Assembly (NCBI GenBank): GCA_050012855.1
Contig: JBEKGJ010000015.1
Coordinates: 25,093 to 89,092, forward strand
Source of the DNA: JAJXZJ01 sp050012855
Lineage (GTDB): Bacteria; Verrucomicrobiota; Verrucomicrobiia; Limisphaerales; J093
DNA: 64,000 nt
Direction of reading: 5' to 3'
Part shown: in pieces, positions 16,277 through 25,123 of the stretch
How positions within the stretch are numbered: the first letter of the stretch is position 1
Layout: the number at the start of each line of letters is the position of its first letter
The notes under the pieces: generated by a model
What the model was told of the DNA's origin: nothing
Database searches by the model: none
The model's input: only the letters and a program-made list of their open reading frames with translations
Translations under genes and position numbers: made by a program

Positions 16277-16672
16277 ATGACCCACCTGCTCGACACCGAC
16301 ACGTGCATCGGTGTGCTGCGTCAGCAACCGGGCTTGGTGCCGCGCTTGAGCCGGTTATCGCCCGCCGAGGTCGCGGTTTCGATGGTGACGGTTTATGAGT
16401 TGTTCTGCGGCATTCAAAAGACGCGCGAGCCGGCGACCGAACGGCTGAAAGTGGCCCGCTTGCTTGCCGTTGTGAATGAATTGCCTTTCGACCGGGCCTC
16501 CGCCGAAATGGCCGCGCGGATTCGCATGGAGTTGGAGCGCGAAGGCAAACCAATCGGTCCGTACGACCTGCTGATTGCCGGCCAGGCATTGGCGCACGGG
16601 CTGATTCTCGTGACCGGCAATGTCACCGAATTTCAGAGAGTAGCGGGTCTGAAACTCGAGTCTTGGCCATAG
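16277..16672 (+). CDS. vapC: VapC PIN-domain ribonuclease toxin
   Basis: 131 residues. It has the PIN active-site pattern: MTHLLDTDTCIGVLR (D6, D8), VTVYELFCGI (conserved Glu), GPYDLLIAGQAL (Asp) and LVTGNVTEFQRV. VapC toxins are Mg-dependent RNases, usually cutting tRNA or rRNA, and are held by the VapB partner encoded just upstream. It looks intact and full length. Confidence 0.88.
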   Translation: MTHLLDTDTCIGVLRQQPGLVPRLSRLSPAEVAVSMVTVYELFCGIQKTREPATERLKVARLLAVVNELPFDRASAEMAARIRMELEREGKPIGPYDLLIAGQALAHGLILVTGNVTEFQRVAGLKLESWP

Positions 16673-17139
16673 TTCCGATGAGTCAGCGTCCATGCCAATC
16701 TTCCACGGCGTCACGCATCACCCCGACTGTTTCGCGCGCGTACTCCCGCATGGGGGGGCAACCGCACTTGCGGGATCATGCCGCTGCATAAGCCGGCTCG
16801 GCTTCGGCCAACATCTCGTCACGGAAATACCGGCTGAGCCGGAACGATGCAGTTGAAACTCGGGTGGAACGGGCCACTGGCCCGTTCTGGCGGGCTACCA
16901 GCCCGCCAGGCCGAGGCCAAGCCAAGCCACGATTCGGTGAGCCCCCTTGGTAGCCAGAACTCGGCGGCAAGTTGCCGCCGACCACGGCCAAGTTGGCCGT
17001 GCCACCCAACCGAACTGCATGCTTCCGGCTAAGCGCCGGCCGCCCAGCGGTCGGCCCGGCCACCACCTCGAACTGGCACCGCAGACGCGGACAGCACCTG
17101 GCGCAATCGCTCCTGGCCAAACGGCACAGAAGCGCACAG
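16673..17139. other. Gene-poor region with decayed fragments and hairpins
   Basis: Nothing intact. On the minus strand, 16683-16751 could encode a 22-residue peptide (MREYARETVGVMRDAVEDWH) and 16776-16860 a tail (RLSRYFRDEMLAEAEPAYAA). Both look like ends of lost genes that I cannot name. The cluster of hairpins at 16868-17000 is listed separately. Confidence 0.5.
16868..17000. repeat. Cluster of four near-perfect hairpins
   Basis: Perfect inverted repeats lie at 16868-16886 (AACGGGCCA/TGGCCCGTT, 1-nt loop), 16887-16909 (CTGGCGGGC/GCCCGCCAG, 5-nt loop), 16962-16980 (CGGCGGCAA/TTGCCGCCG, 1-nt loop) and 16984-17000 (ACGGCCAA/TTGGCCGT, 1-nt loop). The first two are directly abutting, the last two are 3 bases apart. 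None has a T run, so they are not ordinary terminators. Confidence 0.75.
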
Positions 17140-17420
17140 TTACTTCCCAGGCGCCAGCGTGGTGGCGACCAGCAGTTGATCGAAGCGCGGAACCGCCGCG
17201 GCCCAGGCCTCGACATCCTGCGGCTGATATGCCTTCGTCTCGAAGGAGGCGCGCACGACGTCGCGGGCCGCCGCGAGCAAAGGCAGATCGCCGCGGGCGA
17301 TGACTTGCACGAGAATGTTGCCGATGGCCGTGCCTTCCACCGGGCCGGTATGCACGGGCAGTTGGACCGCGTTGGCCGCAAACTGGCTGAGCACGGCGGT
17401 CGGCGGTCCACCATTCTCGC
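17140..17420 (-). pseudogene. Rhamnulokinase (RhaB) C-terminal fragment
   Basis: The minus strand, ending at TAA 17140-17142, reads VLSQFAANAVQLPVHTGPVE, GTAIGNILVQVIARGDLPLL and AARDVVRASFETKAYQP. This is the FGGY-kinase C-terminal lobe as found in RhaB (compare the family pattern GPVEATAIGNILVQ). Only about the last 95 residues of roughly 480 remain; upstream of about 17420 the likeness stops. It is evidence of a lost rhamnose pathway or an insertion or deletion here. Confidence 0.75.
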
Positions 17421-17586
17421 TCCGTCCGGGAATTGGCGAACTTCCGGACCGGCGGAAGAAACGATGGTTCTTTCGTCGTGAGGTCGCCGGCCGCTGAGGG
17501 CCGACGGCGGGGACGCCATCGGGTGCGCCCGGGACAGGCGCGCTCCCTTTTTCAAACCGCCGCCCAACGGTCGGCGGGCCACCCGC

Positions 17587-20160
17587 TTACGCCGCCGGCG
17601 TGAACTTGATGTCCTTGACTGCAATGGCGCCGTGGCGCACTTCGAGGAACGGTTTGCCGTGTTTCACTCCCACCACGCCGTAGCCAGTGGCCGTGGCGAT
17701 GAACCCGCGGAAATCGCCGCGCAGCGACGGGGATAAATGCAGCACCTGTTCGACCGCGTCATACCGCGCGCCGGTCAGCCCTTGCAGCAACGCGTAGGAC
17801 GACATCGCCCGCGCATACCAGTGGCCGCACTCGTATTCGTTGAACGGGTTGCGCACCCGGCCGTCATAGCGGTCGCGGCAGACGCGCACGATCTCCAGGC
17901 CTTCCTCCACCGCACCCATCAGCATGAGGTGCGAGGCGACCTGATATTCGATGCCGGTCCAGACTTCGTTGGAATAGACGAACGGCAGCGAGAGCTGGCC
18001 GCCTTTGGGCCAGGTGCAGATCAGCAGCCCGCCCTCGGTGCCGCACGCGTAACTGGGTCGTTGCGGATTCGCATGGGCCGAGAGGTCGGTCTTGAGGTTG
18101 TAGCGGTGAACCGCCCGCAGATGGCTCGCCACCTTCCGGCCATCAAGCACGGGGCCGACACCGCCGACCGCGGCCAGCCAGGCGCCGAGCACGCCGTCGG
18201 CGAGACAGCCGCGGCCGTATTGGTATTTCGGTCCCTCCTGCTGGAGCAACGCGAGCGCTTCAGGCGAATAACCGCTGTTGAAACTCTGCACTTCGAGCGG
18301 GCTCTTCGCGCGCAGGTTTTTCCATTCGATCTTCTGGATGAAATACTCGCCGTCGAACAACTCGGTTTCGGCGAGTCGGGTGCCTTTGCTCAACAGCTCG
18401 GAAAAAAGTGGGACCTCATCGCCGAGCGCCTGACCCATCTTCACCGCCGCCGCGAGCGCGCCGAGATAGAAACTCGTGCACATGCCGTCCGGCCCCCAGA
18501 ACTCGATGTCATAGGTGTTGTGATGCGGCTCCTCGACCCAGCCCTTGTGGCCGGGATCCCACGTCGCGATGCAATAGTCGAGGCTCCGCTGTACCTTGGG
18601 CCAGAGCTTGCGCAGCCATTCCGTGTCGCCGCTGATCCGCCAGTCGCGAAACACCTTGATGATGCCGCCGAGCTGGCCGTCCGCCGCGGCGTGAAAATCA
18701 TGCACCACGGGCCGGATCGGCAGCGAGCTGCGGAACTGCTGGTGCCCGCGTTCGTCCTGCGACGTCGCAAACTCGGTTTCGCGCAACGTCCGCTCCAGCG
18801 ACGGAAACAGGTGTGGAATCGCCTGGGCGTAATTCCACACGTGCGTGCAGGAGCCGTGGCAGCAACCGCCGTTGTCCCCGCAGCCTTCCCAGGCCCAGAG
18901 CCGTCCGTCCGCCTGCCGCAGCACCGTCGGCGATTTCAGGATTGTGAGATTTGCCGCCACCGCCTCGATGACCTCCGCCGGCAGCGTCGAGTCGTGGAAG
19001 CAATCGCTGAACCGCTGCGCGGCCGTGCGCAGCTCGGCATAGCGCTCGCGCCAATACGCCGTGACCTCCGCGATGCCCGGGAAATGCGCGGCATACCAGG
19101 GCTTGAAATCGCCCGGGACGGCCGGCGTGTCCTTGGGGTCGTTGCCGATGCGCAGGTTGGTGACGCCGACGTGCCAGGCGAACCGGAGCGCGATGGTGCG
19201 CGTCGCGCCCGGCGCCAGCTCGAAGGGCACAAACAGGGTCGCGCCCGGCGCCGCGCCGCCCTCGGTGATCGGCGGCCGGTCGAAAGCCACACCGCTCTGG
19301 ATTTCCTTCCATGCCATCGTGAGCGCGTCCCACCAGCCGCCGCGGAACCACGCATGGTTCACCTTGACGTCCGGGTCGCTTACGGTTGCGCTGAACGCGC
19401 CTTCCTCCCAGCTCCGCTCGCGGGCCGCCGCGCTCCAGAGGGTGAACCCGCCTGGCGCCGCCTTCACCGCCTGCGAGTTGCCGTCCACCGCCATGAAGTT
19501 TTTCGCGCTGAACGAAAACACGGCGGCGACCGGTTTGCTGGTCCGGTTGGTGAACCGGTATTCCACCGCGGCCACCGGCAGGCTCGCATTGTCCGGGTCG
19601 CCCGGCTCGAACGGACTCCAGCCAGTCAGTTCCACCTGCAGCGGGATGGCGGGATCGAAGAGCGTCACCGTGGCGAACGGAAAACGGGTGCGAAAGGCGG
19701 CCTTGCGAAAACGCGGCAGGCCGAAGGACGCGCCCGCCGCGCCGTTGCCCGCGCCGGGCGAGCCGAACAGTTTCCAGCCCGGGACCGGCCCTTCGAGCAC
19801 GCGGGCGGTGTTGGTCACACCTTTCACGCAGAGCGCGGCGAACGTCATCGGCTCGTTGAAAACGTCGGGATGGTTGCGTAGCGAGAAATGCGAAAGCGCG
19901 CCGGTACCCTCGAGGCAGATCATTCCCGCGCCTAATCCGCCCATGGGAAAGGCCACGCGGTTCAGGCGTTCGCCAGTGTATTCGCCGGCGTCGCGGCGTT
20001 TGCCGGCGCCGCGCCAGCGGCCTTGGCGGCGGGGTGGGGGCGTGCCTTCCATCGCCGCGGCGGCGCCCTCCGTGGCGCCCAGCACGCCGACGGTGGCGAC
20101 GGAGAGCTTCAAGAATTCCCGGCGTGGCAGGATGGATTCGTTGGATGATTCGTGGGACAT
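17587..20160 (-). CDS. GH116 glycoside hydrolase, TAT-exported
   Basis: 857 residues. I start it at ATG 20160 because a GGAGG Shine-Dalgarno lies five bases before it; an in-frame ATG further upstream has none. The N-terminus carries the twin-arginine motif PRREFLKLSVATVGV, so the protein is exported folded. The body matches GH116 (bacterial relatives of glucosylceramidase GBA2): the N-terminal domain begins NRVAFPMGGLGAGMICLEGT; the catalytic barrel includes WEGCGDNGGCCHGSCTHVWN, HNTYDIEFWGPDGMCTSFYL (a candidate nucleophile region) and YACGTEGGLL. The likely reaction is hydrolysis of beta-glucosides or beta-xylosides in the periplasm. The next gene on this strand upstream is the ACT regulator. 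Confidence 0.87.
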   Translation of the reverse strand: MSHESSNESILPRREFLKLSVATVGVLGATEGAAAAMEGTPPPRRQGRWRGAGKRRDAGEYTGERLNRVAFPMGGLGAGMICLEGTGALSHFSLRNHPDVFNEPMTFAALCVKGVTNTARVLEGPVPGWKLFGSPGAGNGAAGASFGLPRFRKAAFRTRFPFATVTLFDPAIPLQVELTGWSPFEPGDPDNASLPVAAVEYRFTNRTSKPVAAVFSFSAKNFMAVDGNSQAVKAAPGGFTLWSAAARERSWEEGAFSATVSDPDVKVNHAWFRGGWWDALTMAWKEIQSGVAFDRPPITEGGAAPGATLFVPFELAPGATRTIALRFAWHVGVTNLRIGNDPKDTPAVPGDFKPWYAAHFPGIAEVTAYWRERYAELRTAAQRFSDCFHDSTLPAEVIEAVAANLTILKSPTVLRQADGRLWAWEGCGDNGGCCHGSCTHVWNYAQAIPHLFPSLERTLRETEFATSQDERGHQQFRSSLPIRPVVHDFHAAADGQLGGIIKVFRDWRISGDTEWLRKLWPKVQRSLDYCIATWDPGHKGWVEEPHHNTYDIEFWGPDGMCTSFYLGALAAAVKMGQALGDEVPLFSELLSKGTRLAETELFDGEYFIQKIEWKNLRAKSPLEVQSFNSGYSPEALALLQQEGPKYQYGRGCLADGVLGAWLAAVGGVGPVLDGRKVASHLRAVHRYNLKTDLSAHANPQRPSYACGTEGGLLICTWPKGGQLSLPFVYSNEVWTGIEYQVASHLMLMGAVEEGLEIVRVCRDRYDGRVRNPFNEYECGHWYARAMSSYALLQGLTGARYDAVEQVLHLSPSLRGDFRGFIATATGYGVVGVKHGKPFLEVRHGAIAVKDIKFTPAA

Positions 20161-20188
20161 GAGGACCTCCAAGGACAGGGCGAAGGGA

Positions 20189-20722
20189 TCAGGACTGCGG
20201 CGAGAGCGGTTCGAGGGTGACATCCACCAGCAGGTCGGCGGCGATTTTCTCCAGCCCGGTGCGCAAGGCGGCCAGGTCGCACCCGGCGGGCAGCCCGAGC
20301 GTGGCGCGGGCCTTGAACAGCGGTTCGCCGGACATCGGCGCGCTCGAACACTCGGTCACTAACTCCTCGACATTCACGCCGTGGCGCGCCAGCTCGGCGG
20401 AGATCTCCCGGACAATCCCCGGCCGGTCCTGACCGACCAGTTCGATCACGGCGGCGGCCGGGCCGGAAGCGGCGACCGTGGGCTGATCGCGGTGGGCGAC
20501 CACCGTCAAGCCCTCGGCGGCGAGGTTGGTCAGCGCGGCGATCAGGGCGGCTTCGCGGTCCGCGGGGACCTGCACGCGCAGGATGCCGGCGAACTCGCCT
20601 CCCAGGCGGCACATCCGGCTTTCGAGCCAGTTGCCGCCGTGGGCCGCCACCAGCCGGGCGACCACTTCCACCAGACCCGGCCGGTCGCGGCCGATGACGG
20701 TCATCACCAGAGGGGCTTGCAT
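20189..20722 (-). CDS. Tandem ACT-domain protein, GcvR-like
   Basis: 177 residues. Two ACT domains are visible: MTVIGRDRPGLVEVVARLVA with GGNWLESRMCRLGGEFAGIL, then VIELVGQDRPGIVREISAEL with GVNVEELVTECSSAPMSG. This is the layout of GcvR, the glycine-cleavage regulator, and its uncharacterised relatives. ACT pairs bind amino acids and transmit that to partner proteins. No glycine-cleavage gene is in the window, so the partner is unknown. It ends 28 bp before the GH116 start and may share its transcript. Confidence 0.82.
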   Translation of the reverse strand: MQAPLVMTVIGRDRPGLVEVVARLVAAHGGNWLESRMCRLGGEFAGILRVQVPADREAALIAALTNLAAEGLTVVAHRDQPTVAASGPAAAVIELVGQDRPGIVREISAELARHGVNVEELVTECSSAPMSGEPLFKARATLGLPAGCDLAALRTGLEKIAADLLVDVTLEPLSPQS

Positions 20723-20880
20723 GGCGTTTTGGTAAGCGCAACCCGTCCCGCTGGCAAGCCAAACACGAACAATGACCGACAGCGCTCATCGCGCGGCGCG
20801 TGTTGCCGCCCAGCGCTCGGCAACCCACCAGAACCGGTGACGGGCCGGCTCGGGGGGACGTTGCCCCACCGGGAAAGCGC

Positions 20881-22362
20881 TCACTTTTCCGGCAGCACTT
20901 CCGCCCCCGGCAGCTTGAAGGTGTAGGCGTACTGGCAGGGGAGTTGTTCGGCGGGCAGGTTCGGCAGGTTGATCGTCACGGTGTTGTCCGCGCGCGAGCA
21001 GGTCAGCCTGCGCGCGTAGCCGAGCAGCGTCACTGCGCTATCCGCCGGCAATTTGAGGTTGCGGATGACCAGCCGTTCACCGGGCCAGCCGGGCGTGATG
21101 GCATAGACGGCGTCGGGCTTTTTCGTGAAGAGAATCTGTTTGACCGCCTTGTCGCCCTTGGGCTGCGACCCGACCTGGTCCATGAGATTGTATTTGATCT
21201 TGAACTCGCCGTATTCCTGGCCGGGGCGTTTGCCCGCGGACCACTGGCAATCGCGGCCCTGGCAGCGCGTCCCGTAAATCGCCTCGCCGTTGACCTTGAG
21301 CCAGTCGCCGATCTGGAGCAGGCGGTCCTGCATGATGACCGGGATGCGACCGTCGCCGGTGGGGCCGATGTCGAGCAGGAAGTTGCCGCCGCGGCTGACG
21401 AGGTCCACGAGCACGAGGATGAGTTCGCGGGCGGATTTGTAATCATCAATGTTCTCGGCGCGGTTCCAGCCGTAGGAATAGCCCATGCCGCGGCTTTCCT
21501 CCCACGGGTGCGAGGCGTCGGCCATGCCGGCGCCGTACTCGGTGGTGAAATAGGTGCCGTGGTGGTGGCGGGTTTCCTTGCCCCAGCGGTCGTCCACGAC
21601 GACTTCATCCTTGCACGGCGAGTCGTTGAACAGCCACGCGAGCAACTCCTCGCTGTGCCAGTCTTTCGACGGCAGGTCCCATTCGCCATCGCTGAAGACG
21701 ATCGCCGGCTGGTAGCGGGTCACGACATCCTTGAACTGCGGCATCATGTGTTCGGTCACGTAACGCGGTTTGTCGGCGAGCCACAGCGGGTTGAACCACT
21801 CGTAGAGCGAGTAATAGAAACCGTATTTCAGGCCGCGCTTGCGGACGGCGACACCGAGATCGCCGAGGAGGTCGCGCTTCGGCCCGGTTTCGACGGCGTT
21901 CCAGGGCCGGCCCCAGGTTTTGCTTGCCTCGGCACTGGGCCAGAGCGCGAACCCTTCATGGTGCTTCGAGGTGGGAACGATGTACTTCGCGCCGGAGCGG
22001 GCGAAGATGTCCGCCCATTGGTCAGGGTCGAAATGCTCGGCCTTGAACTGCGCTGCGAAATCCTGGTACGCGAAATTCGCGCCGTAGGTTTTCTTGTGGT
22101 ACTGCCACCAGACGTTGTCCGGCTTCTTGTTCGCCATGTTGTTCCAATACCACTCGGCGTAACTCTTTGGCGCGCCCCAGCCCGGCACGGAATAGGTTCC
22201 CCAGTGGATGAAGATGCCGAACTTGGCGTCGAGGTACCACTGCGGGCAGGGGCGTTTGTCGAGCGACGTCCAGCTTGGCTCATAGCGGGTGTCAGCGGCG
22301 GCAAGGGACCAGCCCAGCAAGGCGAGTTGGCCGAAGGCGGTGAGAGGGGCGAACATGTTCAT
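20881..22362 (-). CDS. GH29 alpha-L-fucosidase, secreted
   Basis: 493 residues from ATG 22362 (MNMFAPLTAFGQLALLGWSL, a signal peptide cut near AAADT). Family blocks: YLDAKFGIFIHWGTYSVPGW, KYIVPTSKHHEGFALWPS, WGRPWNAVETGPKRDLLG, YSLYEWFNPL, and IVFSDGEWDLPSKDW, where the aspartate sits in the place of the GH29 nucleophile. RGGNFLLDIGPTGDG is the usual late block. It removes L-fucose from glycans outside the cytoplasm; a FucP-like importer is encoded at the left window edge. It is divergent from the MBL-fold gene, with 116 bp between the starts. Confidence 0.9.
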   Translation of the reverse strand: MNMFAPLTAFGQLALLGWSLAAADTRYEPSWTSLDKRPCPQWYLDAKFGIFIHWGTYSVPGWGAPKSYAEWYWNNMANKKPDNVWWQYHKKTYGANFAYQDFAAQFKAEHFDPDQWADIFARSGAKYIVPTSKHHEGFALWPSAEASKTWGRPWNAVETGPKRDLLGDLGVAVRKRGLKYGFYYSLYEWFNPLWLADKPRYVTEHMMPQFKDVVTRYQPAIVFSDGEWDLPSKDWHSEELLAWLFNDSPCKDEVVVDDRWGKETRHHHGTYFTTEYGAGMADASHPWEESRGMGYSYGWNRAENIDDYKSARELILVLVDLVSRGGNFLLDIGPTGDGRIPVIMQDRLLQIGDWLKVNGEAIYGTRCQGRDCQWSAGKRPGQEYGEFKIKYNLMDQVGSQPKGDKAVKQILFTKKPDAVYAITPGWPGERLVIRNLKLPADSAVTLLGYARRLTCSRADNTVTINLPNLPAEQLPCQYAYTFKLPGAEVLPEK

Positions 22363-22478
22363 GGGTATGGCGGTGTGGTGCGTTGCTTCGAAACAGAGGG
22401 AAGCAAAATGGCCGGGGCCGGTCAACCGCACGCTGCGTCCGCTTTTGACTTCGTCACGCGGAAACCTAACTTGGCCGG

Positions 22479-23510
22479 ATGGCCGCACTGGAAATCGAGT
22501 TCGTGGACGGCGGCGTCCGGCTGCCGCGGCTCGGGCTGTGGCTGGACCCGCACCGGGCGCAGCGCGGGCCCTGGCGCGTGTTCGTGAGCCACGCGCACTC
22601 CGATCACATCGCTGCGCATCGCGAGGTAATTCTCACCGACGCCACGGCGCGGTTGATGCGGGCGCGCATCAGGGGCCAGCGCGTGGAGCACCTCCTGTCG
22701 TTGCGCGAGCCGCGGGAATTTGCGGGACCGGAGGGATCGTTCCGCGTCACGTTGTTGCCGGCAGGGCACATTCTGGGCAGTGCGATGGCGCTGATCGAGG
22801 CGGACAACGAATCGCTGCTGTACACCGGCGATTTCAAACTACGGCCGGGCTTGGCGGCGCAGGTTTGCACGCCGCATGCCGCGGATGTGCTGGTGATGGA
22901 AACCACGTTCGGCCGACCGGCCTACCGGTTCCCGCCCGCCGAGACCGTGCAGCGCGATATCATTGAGTTCTGCCGGGAAACGCTCACGGACGGGGCGACG
23001 CCGGTGCTGCTGGCCTATTCATTGGGCAAGAGCCAGGAGGTGCTCGCCGCACTGGCGGACACCGGACTGGCGGTCGCACTCCACGATGCGGTCTGGAAGA
23101 TGACGAAGATTCACGAGGCCTGCGGGTGCCGGTTCCCGGTCCACGAGCGGCTGGGGCCGGACACGCCGCCGGGCCGGGTGTTGATTTGTCCGCCGCCGAT
23201 GGCGCAGCCCGCGTCCTGGGCGGCGGTGGGCCGGACGCGCACGGCGATCGTCAGCGGTTGGGCGGTCGAGCCGGGCTGCCGGTTTCGGTACGGCGTGGAC
23301 GCGGCGTTTCCGTTGAGCGACCACGCAGATTATCCGGACCTGCTTGCCTTCGTGGGGCAGGTTGGGCCGCGGCGCGTATTCACCCTGCATGGTTTCGCGG
23401 CGGATTTCGCCGCAACGTTACGCGAGCGCGGGATTGATGCGCGGGCGTTGAGCGAGGCGGAACAACTGACGCTGGCGCTCGGGTTGCCGCCAGCGACAGC
23501 AGAGGGTTGA
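22479..23510 (+). CDS. MBL-fold (beta-CASP-like) exonuclease-type protein
   Basis: 343 residues. The metal site motif is VSHAHSDHIAA (H38, H40, D42, H43), followed by LLPAGHILGSAM, LLYTGDFKLRPG and METTFGRPAYRFP, and late PLSDHADYPDLL. This is the pattern of SNM1/Pso2-like and ligase-associated DNA exonucleases rather than of ordinary hydrolases. No ATP-dependent ligase or helicase partner lies next to it, so a role in DNA end repair is inferred from the fold. It is about the expected length. Confidence 0.8.
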   Translation: MAALEIEFVDGGVRLPRLGLWLDPHRAQRGPWRVFVSHAHSDHIAAHREVILTDATARLMRARIRGQRVEHLLSLREPREFAGPEGSFRVTLLPAGHILGSAMALIEADNESLLYTGDFKLRPGLAAQVCTPHAADVLVMETTFGRPAYRFPPAETVQRDIIEFCRETLTDGATPVLLAYSLGKSQEVLAALADTGLAVALHDAVWKMTKIHEACGCRFPVHERLGPDTPPGRVLICPPPMAQPASWAAVGRTRTAIVSGWAVEPGCRFRYGVDAAFPLSDHADYPDLLAFVGQVGPRRVFTLHGFAADFAATLRERGIDARALSEAEQLTLALGLPPATAEG

Positions 23511-23573
23511 GGGTTTGACAAACGGGGGAAATCGGCTTTCTTACGCCCCGGAAATGCTTGCCGGCCCGGCTTG

Positions 23574-23601
23574 TTGACACCAAGGTTGGCCGGTCTAAAT
23601 A
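23574..23601 (+). promoter_or_regulatory. Sigma70-type promoter for peroxiredoxin gene
   Basis: TTGACA at 23574-23579 and TAAATA at 23596-23601 with a 16-nt spacer, 27 bp upstream of the ATG. An AGGA ribosome site follows at about 23617-23620. A second TTGACA occurs near 23515 without an obvious -10. Confidence 0.55.
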
Positions 23602-23628
23602 ACATCAAACCAATATAGGAAAATCCCC

Positions 23629-24249
23629 ATGAGCGAATGTGAAGGCGAGTGCAAAAAAGTGAAGGTCGGCCAGGAAGTGCCGAACTTCGAGCTGGAAACC
23701 TACGATCCCGTGAACCGCGAGTTCGGCAAGATCTCGCTGGAGGCGATCAAGCAGAAGTCGCAGTGGACCGTGCTGGTCTTCTACCCGGCGGATTTCACGT
23801 TTGTCTGTCCAACGGAACTGGCCGACCTGGCCGGGAAACACGAGGCGTTGCAGAAGCTGGGTGCGGAGGTCATCTCTGTTTCGACGGACACGAAGTTCGC
23901 CCACCTGGCCTGGCGCGATTCCGAGAAGCTGCTGGCCAACGTGAAGTACCTGATGGGCGCCGATCCCACGGGCACGGTGAGCCGGTTGTTCGGCGTGTAT
24001 GACTGCGGCAGCGGGCTGGCCTTGCGCGGGACGTTCATCATCAATCCCGCCGGCGTGCTCGCCTCGGCCGAGATCAACTTTTATAACGTCGGCCGCAACG
24101 CGGATGAGCTGCTGCGCAAGGTGGAGGCCAACGTGTATCTGGCGGCCCATCCGGCCGAGGCCTGCCCGGCCAAGTGGCAGAAGGGCGCCAAGACACTTAC
24201 GCCGAACGAGAAGATGGTCGGCAAGGTCTTCGAGGCGCTCAACGGGTGA
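23629..24249 (+). CDS. Typical 2-Cys peroxiredoxin (AhpC/Prx)
   Basis: 206 residues. The peroxidatic cysteine is C60 in FYPADFTFVCPTE and the resolving cysteine C179 in EACPAKW, the typical 2-Cys arrangement. WRDSEKLLANVKYLMGADPT and ALRGTFIINPAGV are standard blocks. It reduces H2O2, organic hydroperoxides or peroxynitrite in the cytoplasm; the reductant (AhpF or thioredoxin) is not encoded nearby. It is a single-gene unit with its own promoter and terminator. An extra cysteine pair occurs at the N-terminus (SECEGEC). Confidence 0.93.
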   Translation: MSECEGECKKVKVGQEVPNFELETYDPVNREFGKISLEAIKQKSQWTVLVFYPADFTFVCPTELADLAGKHEALQKLGAEVISVSTDTKFAHLAWRDSEKLLANVKYLMGADPTGTVSRLFGVYDCGSGLALRGTFIINPAGVLASAEINFYNVGRNADELLRKVEANVYLAAHPAEACPAKWQKGAKTLTPNEKMVGKVFEALNG

Positions 24250-24270
24250 CTGGTTTGTTTTAATCGGCGC

Positions 24271-24300
24271 AGGCGTCCGGCTCTGGCTGGGCGCCTTTTC
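24271..24300 (+). terminator. Rho-independent terminator after peroxiredoxin gene
   Basis: Stem AGGCGTCC (24271-24278) with GGGCGCCT (24289-24296), one G-T pair, a 10-nt loop, then TTTC. It lies 21 bp past the stop codon. Confidence 0.7.
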
Positions 24301-24428
24301 ATTTCAAGGAGGCGAGCGGAGCGGAGCCCGAGCGGACGTGATTCCGCGTCAGCGAGCGCGCCACGCAATCCGGCCGTGTTGTCTCGCCGCAACCTTTCGG
24401 AGCAGACGGGGTTTTAGCCTGAGAAAGT

Positions 24429-24482
24429 CGGAGTCAAGACCGTGCCGGGCACCTTCCGGAAAGAACCACCGTTTTGACTCCG
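24429..24482. repeat. Inverted repeat upstream of a secreted-protein gene
   Basis: CGGAGTCAA at 24429-24437 is matched by TTGACTCCG at 24474-24482, with a GC-rich hairpin-forming core (GTGCCGGGCAC) between. It ends 40 bp before the ATG at 24523. It may be a 5' leader structure or a binding site. Confidence 0.45.
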
Positions 24483-24522
24483 GTTCGTGAAATGCAATTT
24501 TCAAAAGTCGAAAGAATCCATT

Positions 24523-25098
24523 ATGCCCCAATTCAATTCCTGTCTGCTGGCCGCAATCAGCAGCCTGTTGCTCGCAACCCTGGCCTGCGCCCAGGACACC
24601 AACGCACCGCGAACGCGACTCGAAGCGTTCGAGGGCCAGACGGACATCCTGATTGTCCGCGGCGCGGCGCTGGTGGGTGACGTGCATGCTGGAGCCGGTT
24701 TGGTTTCCGTGGTCGCCAAGGAATCGAAGGTCGTTGCCTCCGGCCTCAAGGAATATGGCGTTGCGATCGGGGTGACAAAAGCCGCGACCGCGCCGGAGGA
24801 CAGCACGGTCGTTGACTATGACGAACTGGACTCGCTGATCAGCGCCCTCGACTACGTCAGCGGGGTCAATTACAGCATTACTCCGCTGCCGAGCTTCGAC
24901 GCCGGCTTCACCAGTCGCGGTGGACTGCGGGTTTTTGCCTACACCAGCCTCCGGCGGCCGGGCACTGTCCAGGCCGCGGTGCAGGGCGGTCACATGGCCA
25001 ACGCCCGGCTGTTGCTGGCACCGGCCCAACTGGCCCAGTTCACAACGCTAATCAGGCAGGCGAAAACCCAGCTCGACACGCTGCGCGCCACCCGGTGA
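24523..25098 (+). CDS. Secreted protein of unknown function
   Basis: 191 residues from ATG 24523, chosen because it gives a clean signal peptide (MPQFNSCLLAAISSLLLATL, cut near ACA-QD); an ATG 36 bases upstream would add a non-signal stretch. The mature part contains FEGQTDILIVRGAALVGDVH, VDYDELDSLISALDYVSGVN, then a C-terminal region ending in TTLIRQAKTQLDTLRATR. No family is recognised. The regular beta-rich pattern suggests a small periplasmic domain. An inverted repeat precedes it. Confidence 0.65.
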   Translation: MPQFNSCLLAAISSLLLATLACAQDTNAPRTRLEAFEGQTDILIVRGAALVGDVHAGAGLVSVVAKESKVVASGLKEYGVAIGVTKAATAPEDSTVVDYDELDSLISALDYVSGVNYSITPLPSFDAGFTSRGGLRVFAYTSLRRPGTVQAAVQGGHMANARLLLAPAQLAQFTTLIRQAKTQLDTLRATR

Positions 25099-25123
25099 TC
25101 GCGGTCCGAGGCCGACCCCCGGA

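Noticed and set aside
17737..19881. Long open frame on the plus strand opposite the GH116 gene
   Set aside because: It is the GC-driven shadow of a well-supported glycosidase; its product is Arg/His/Gly-rich and shows no family motif.
20800..22587. 595-codon plus-strand frame opposite the fucosidase gene
   Set aside because: Shadow of GH29; no motif and no ribosome site.
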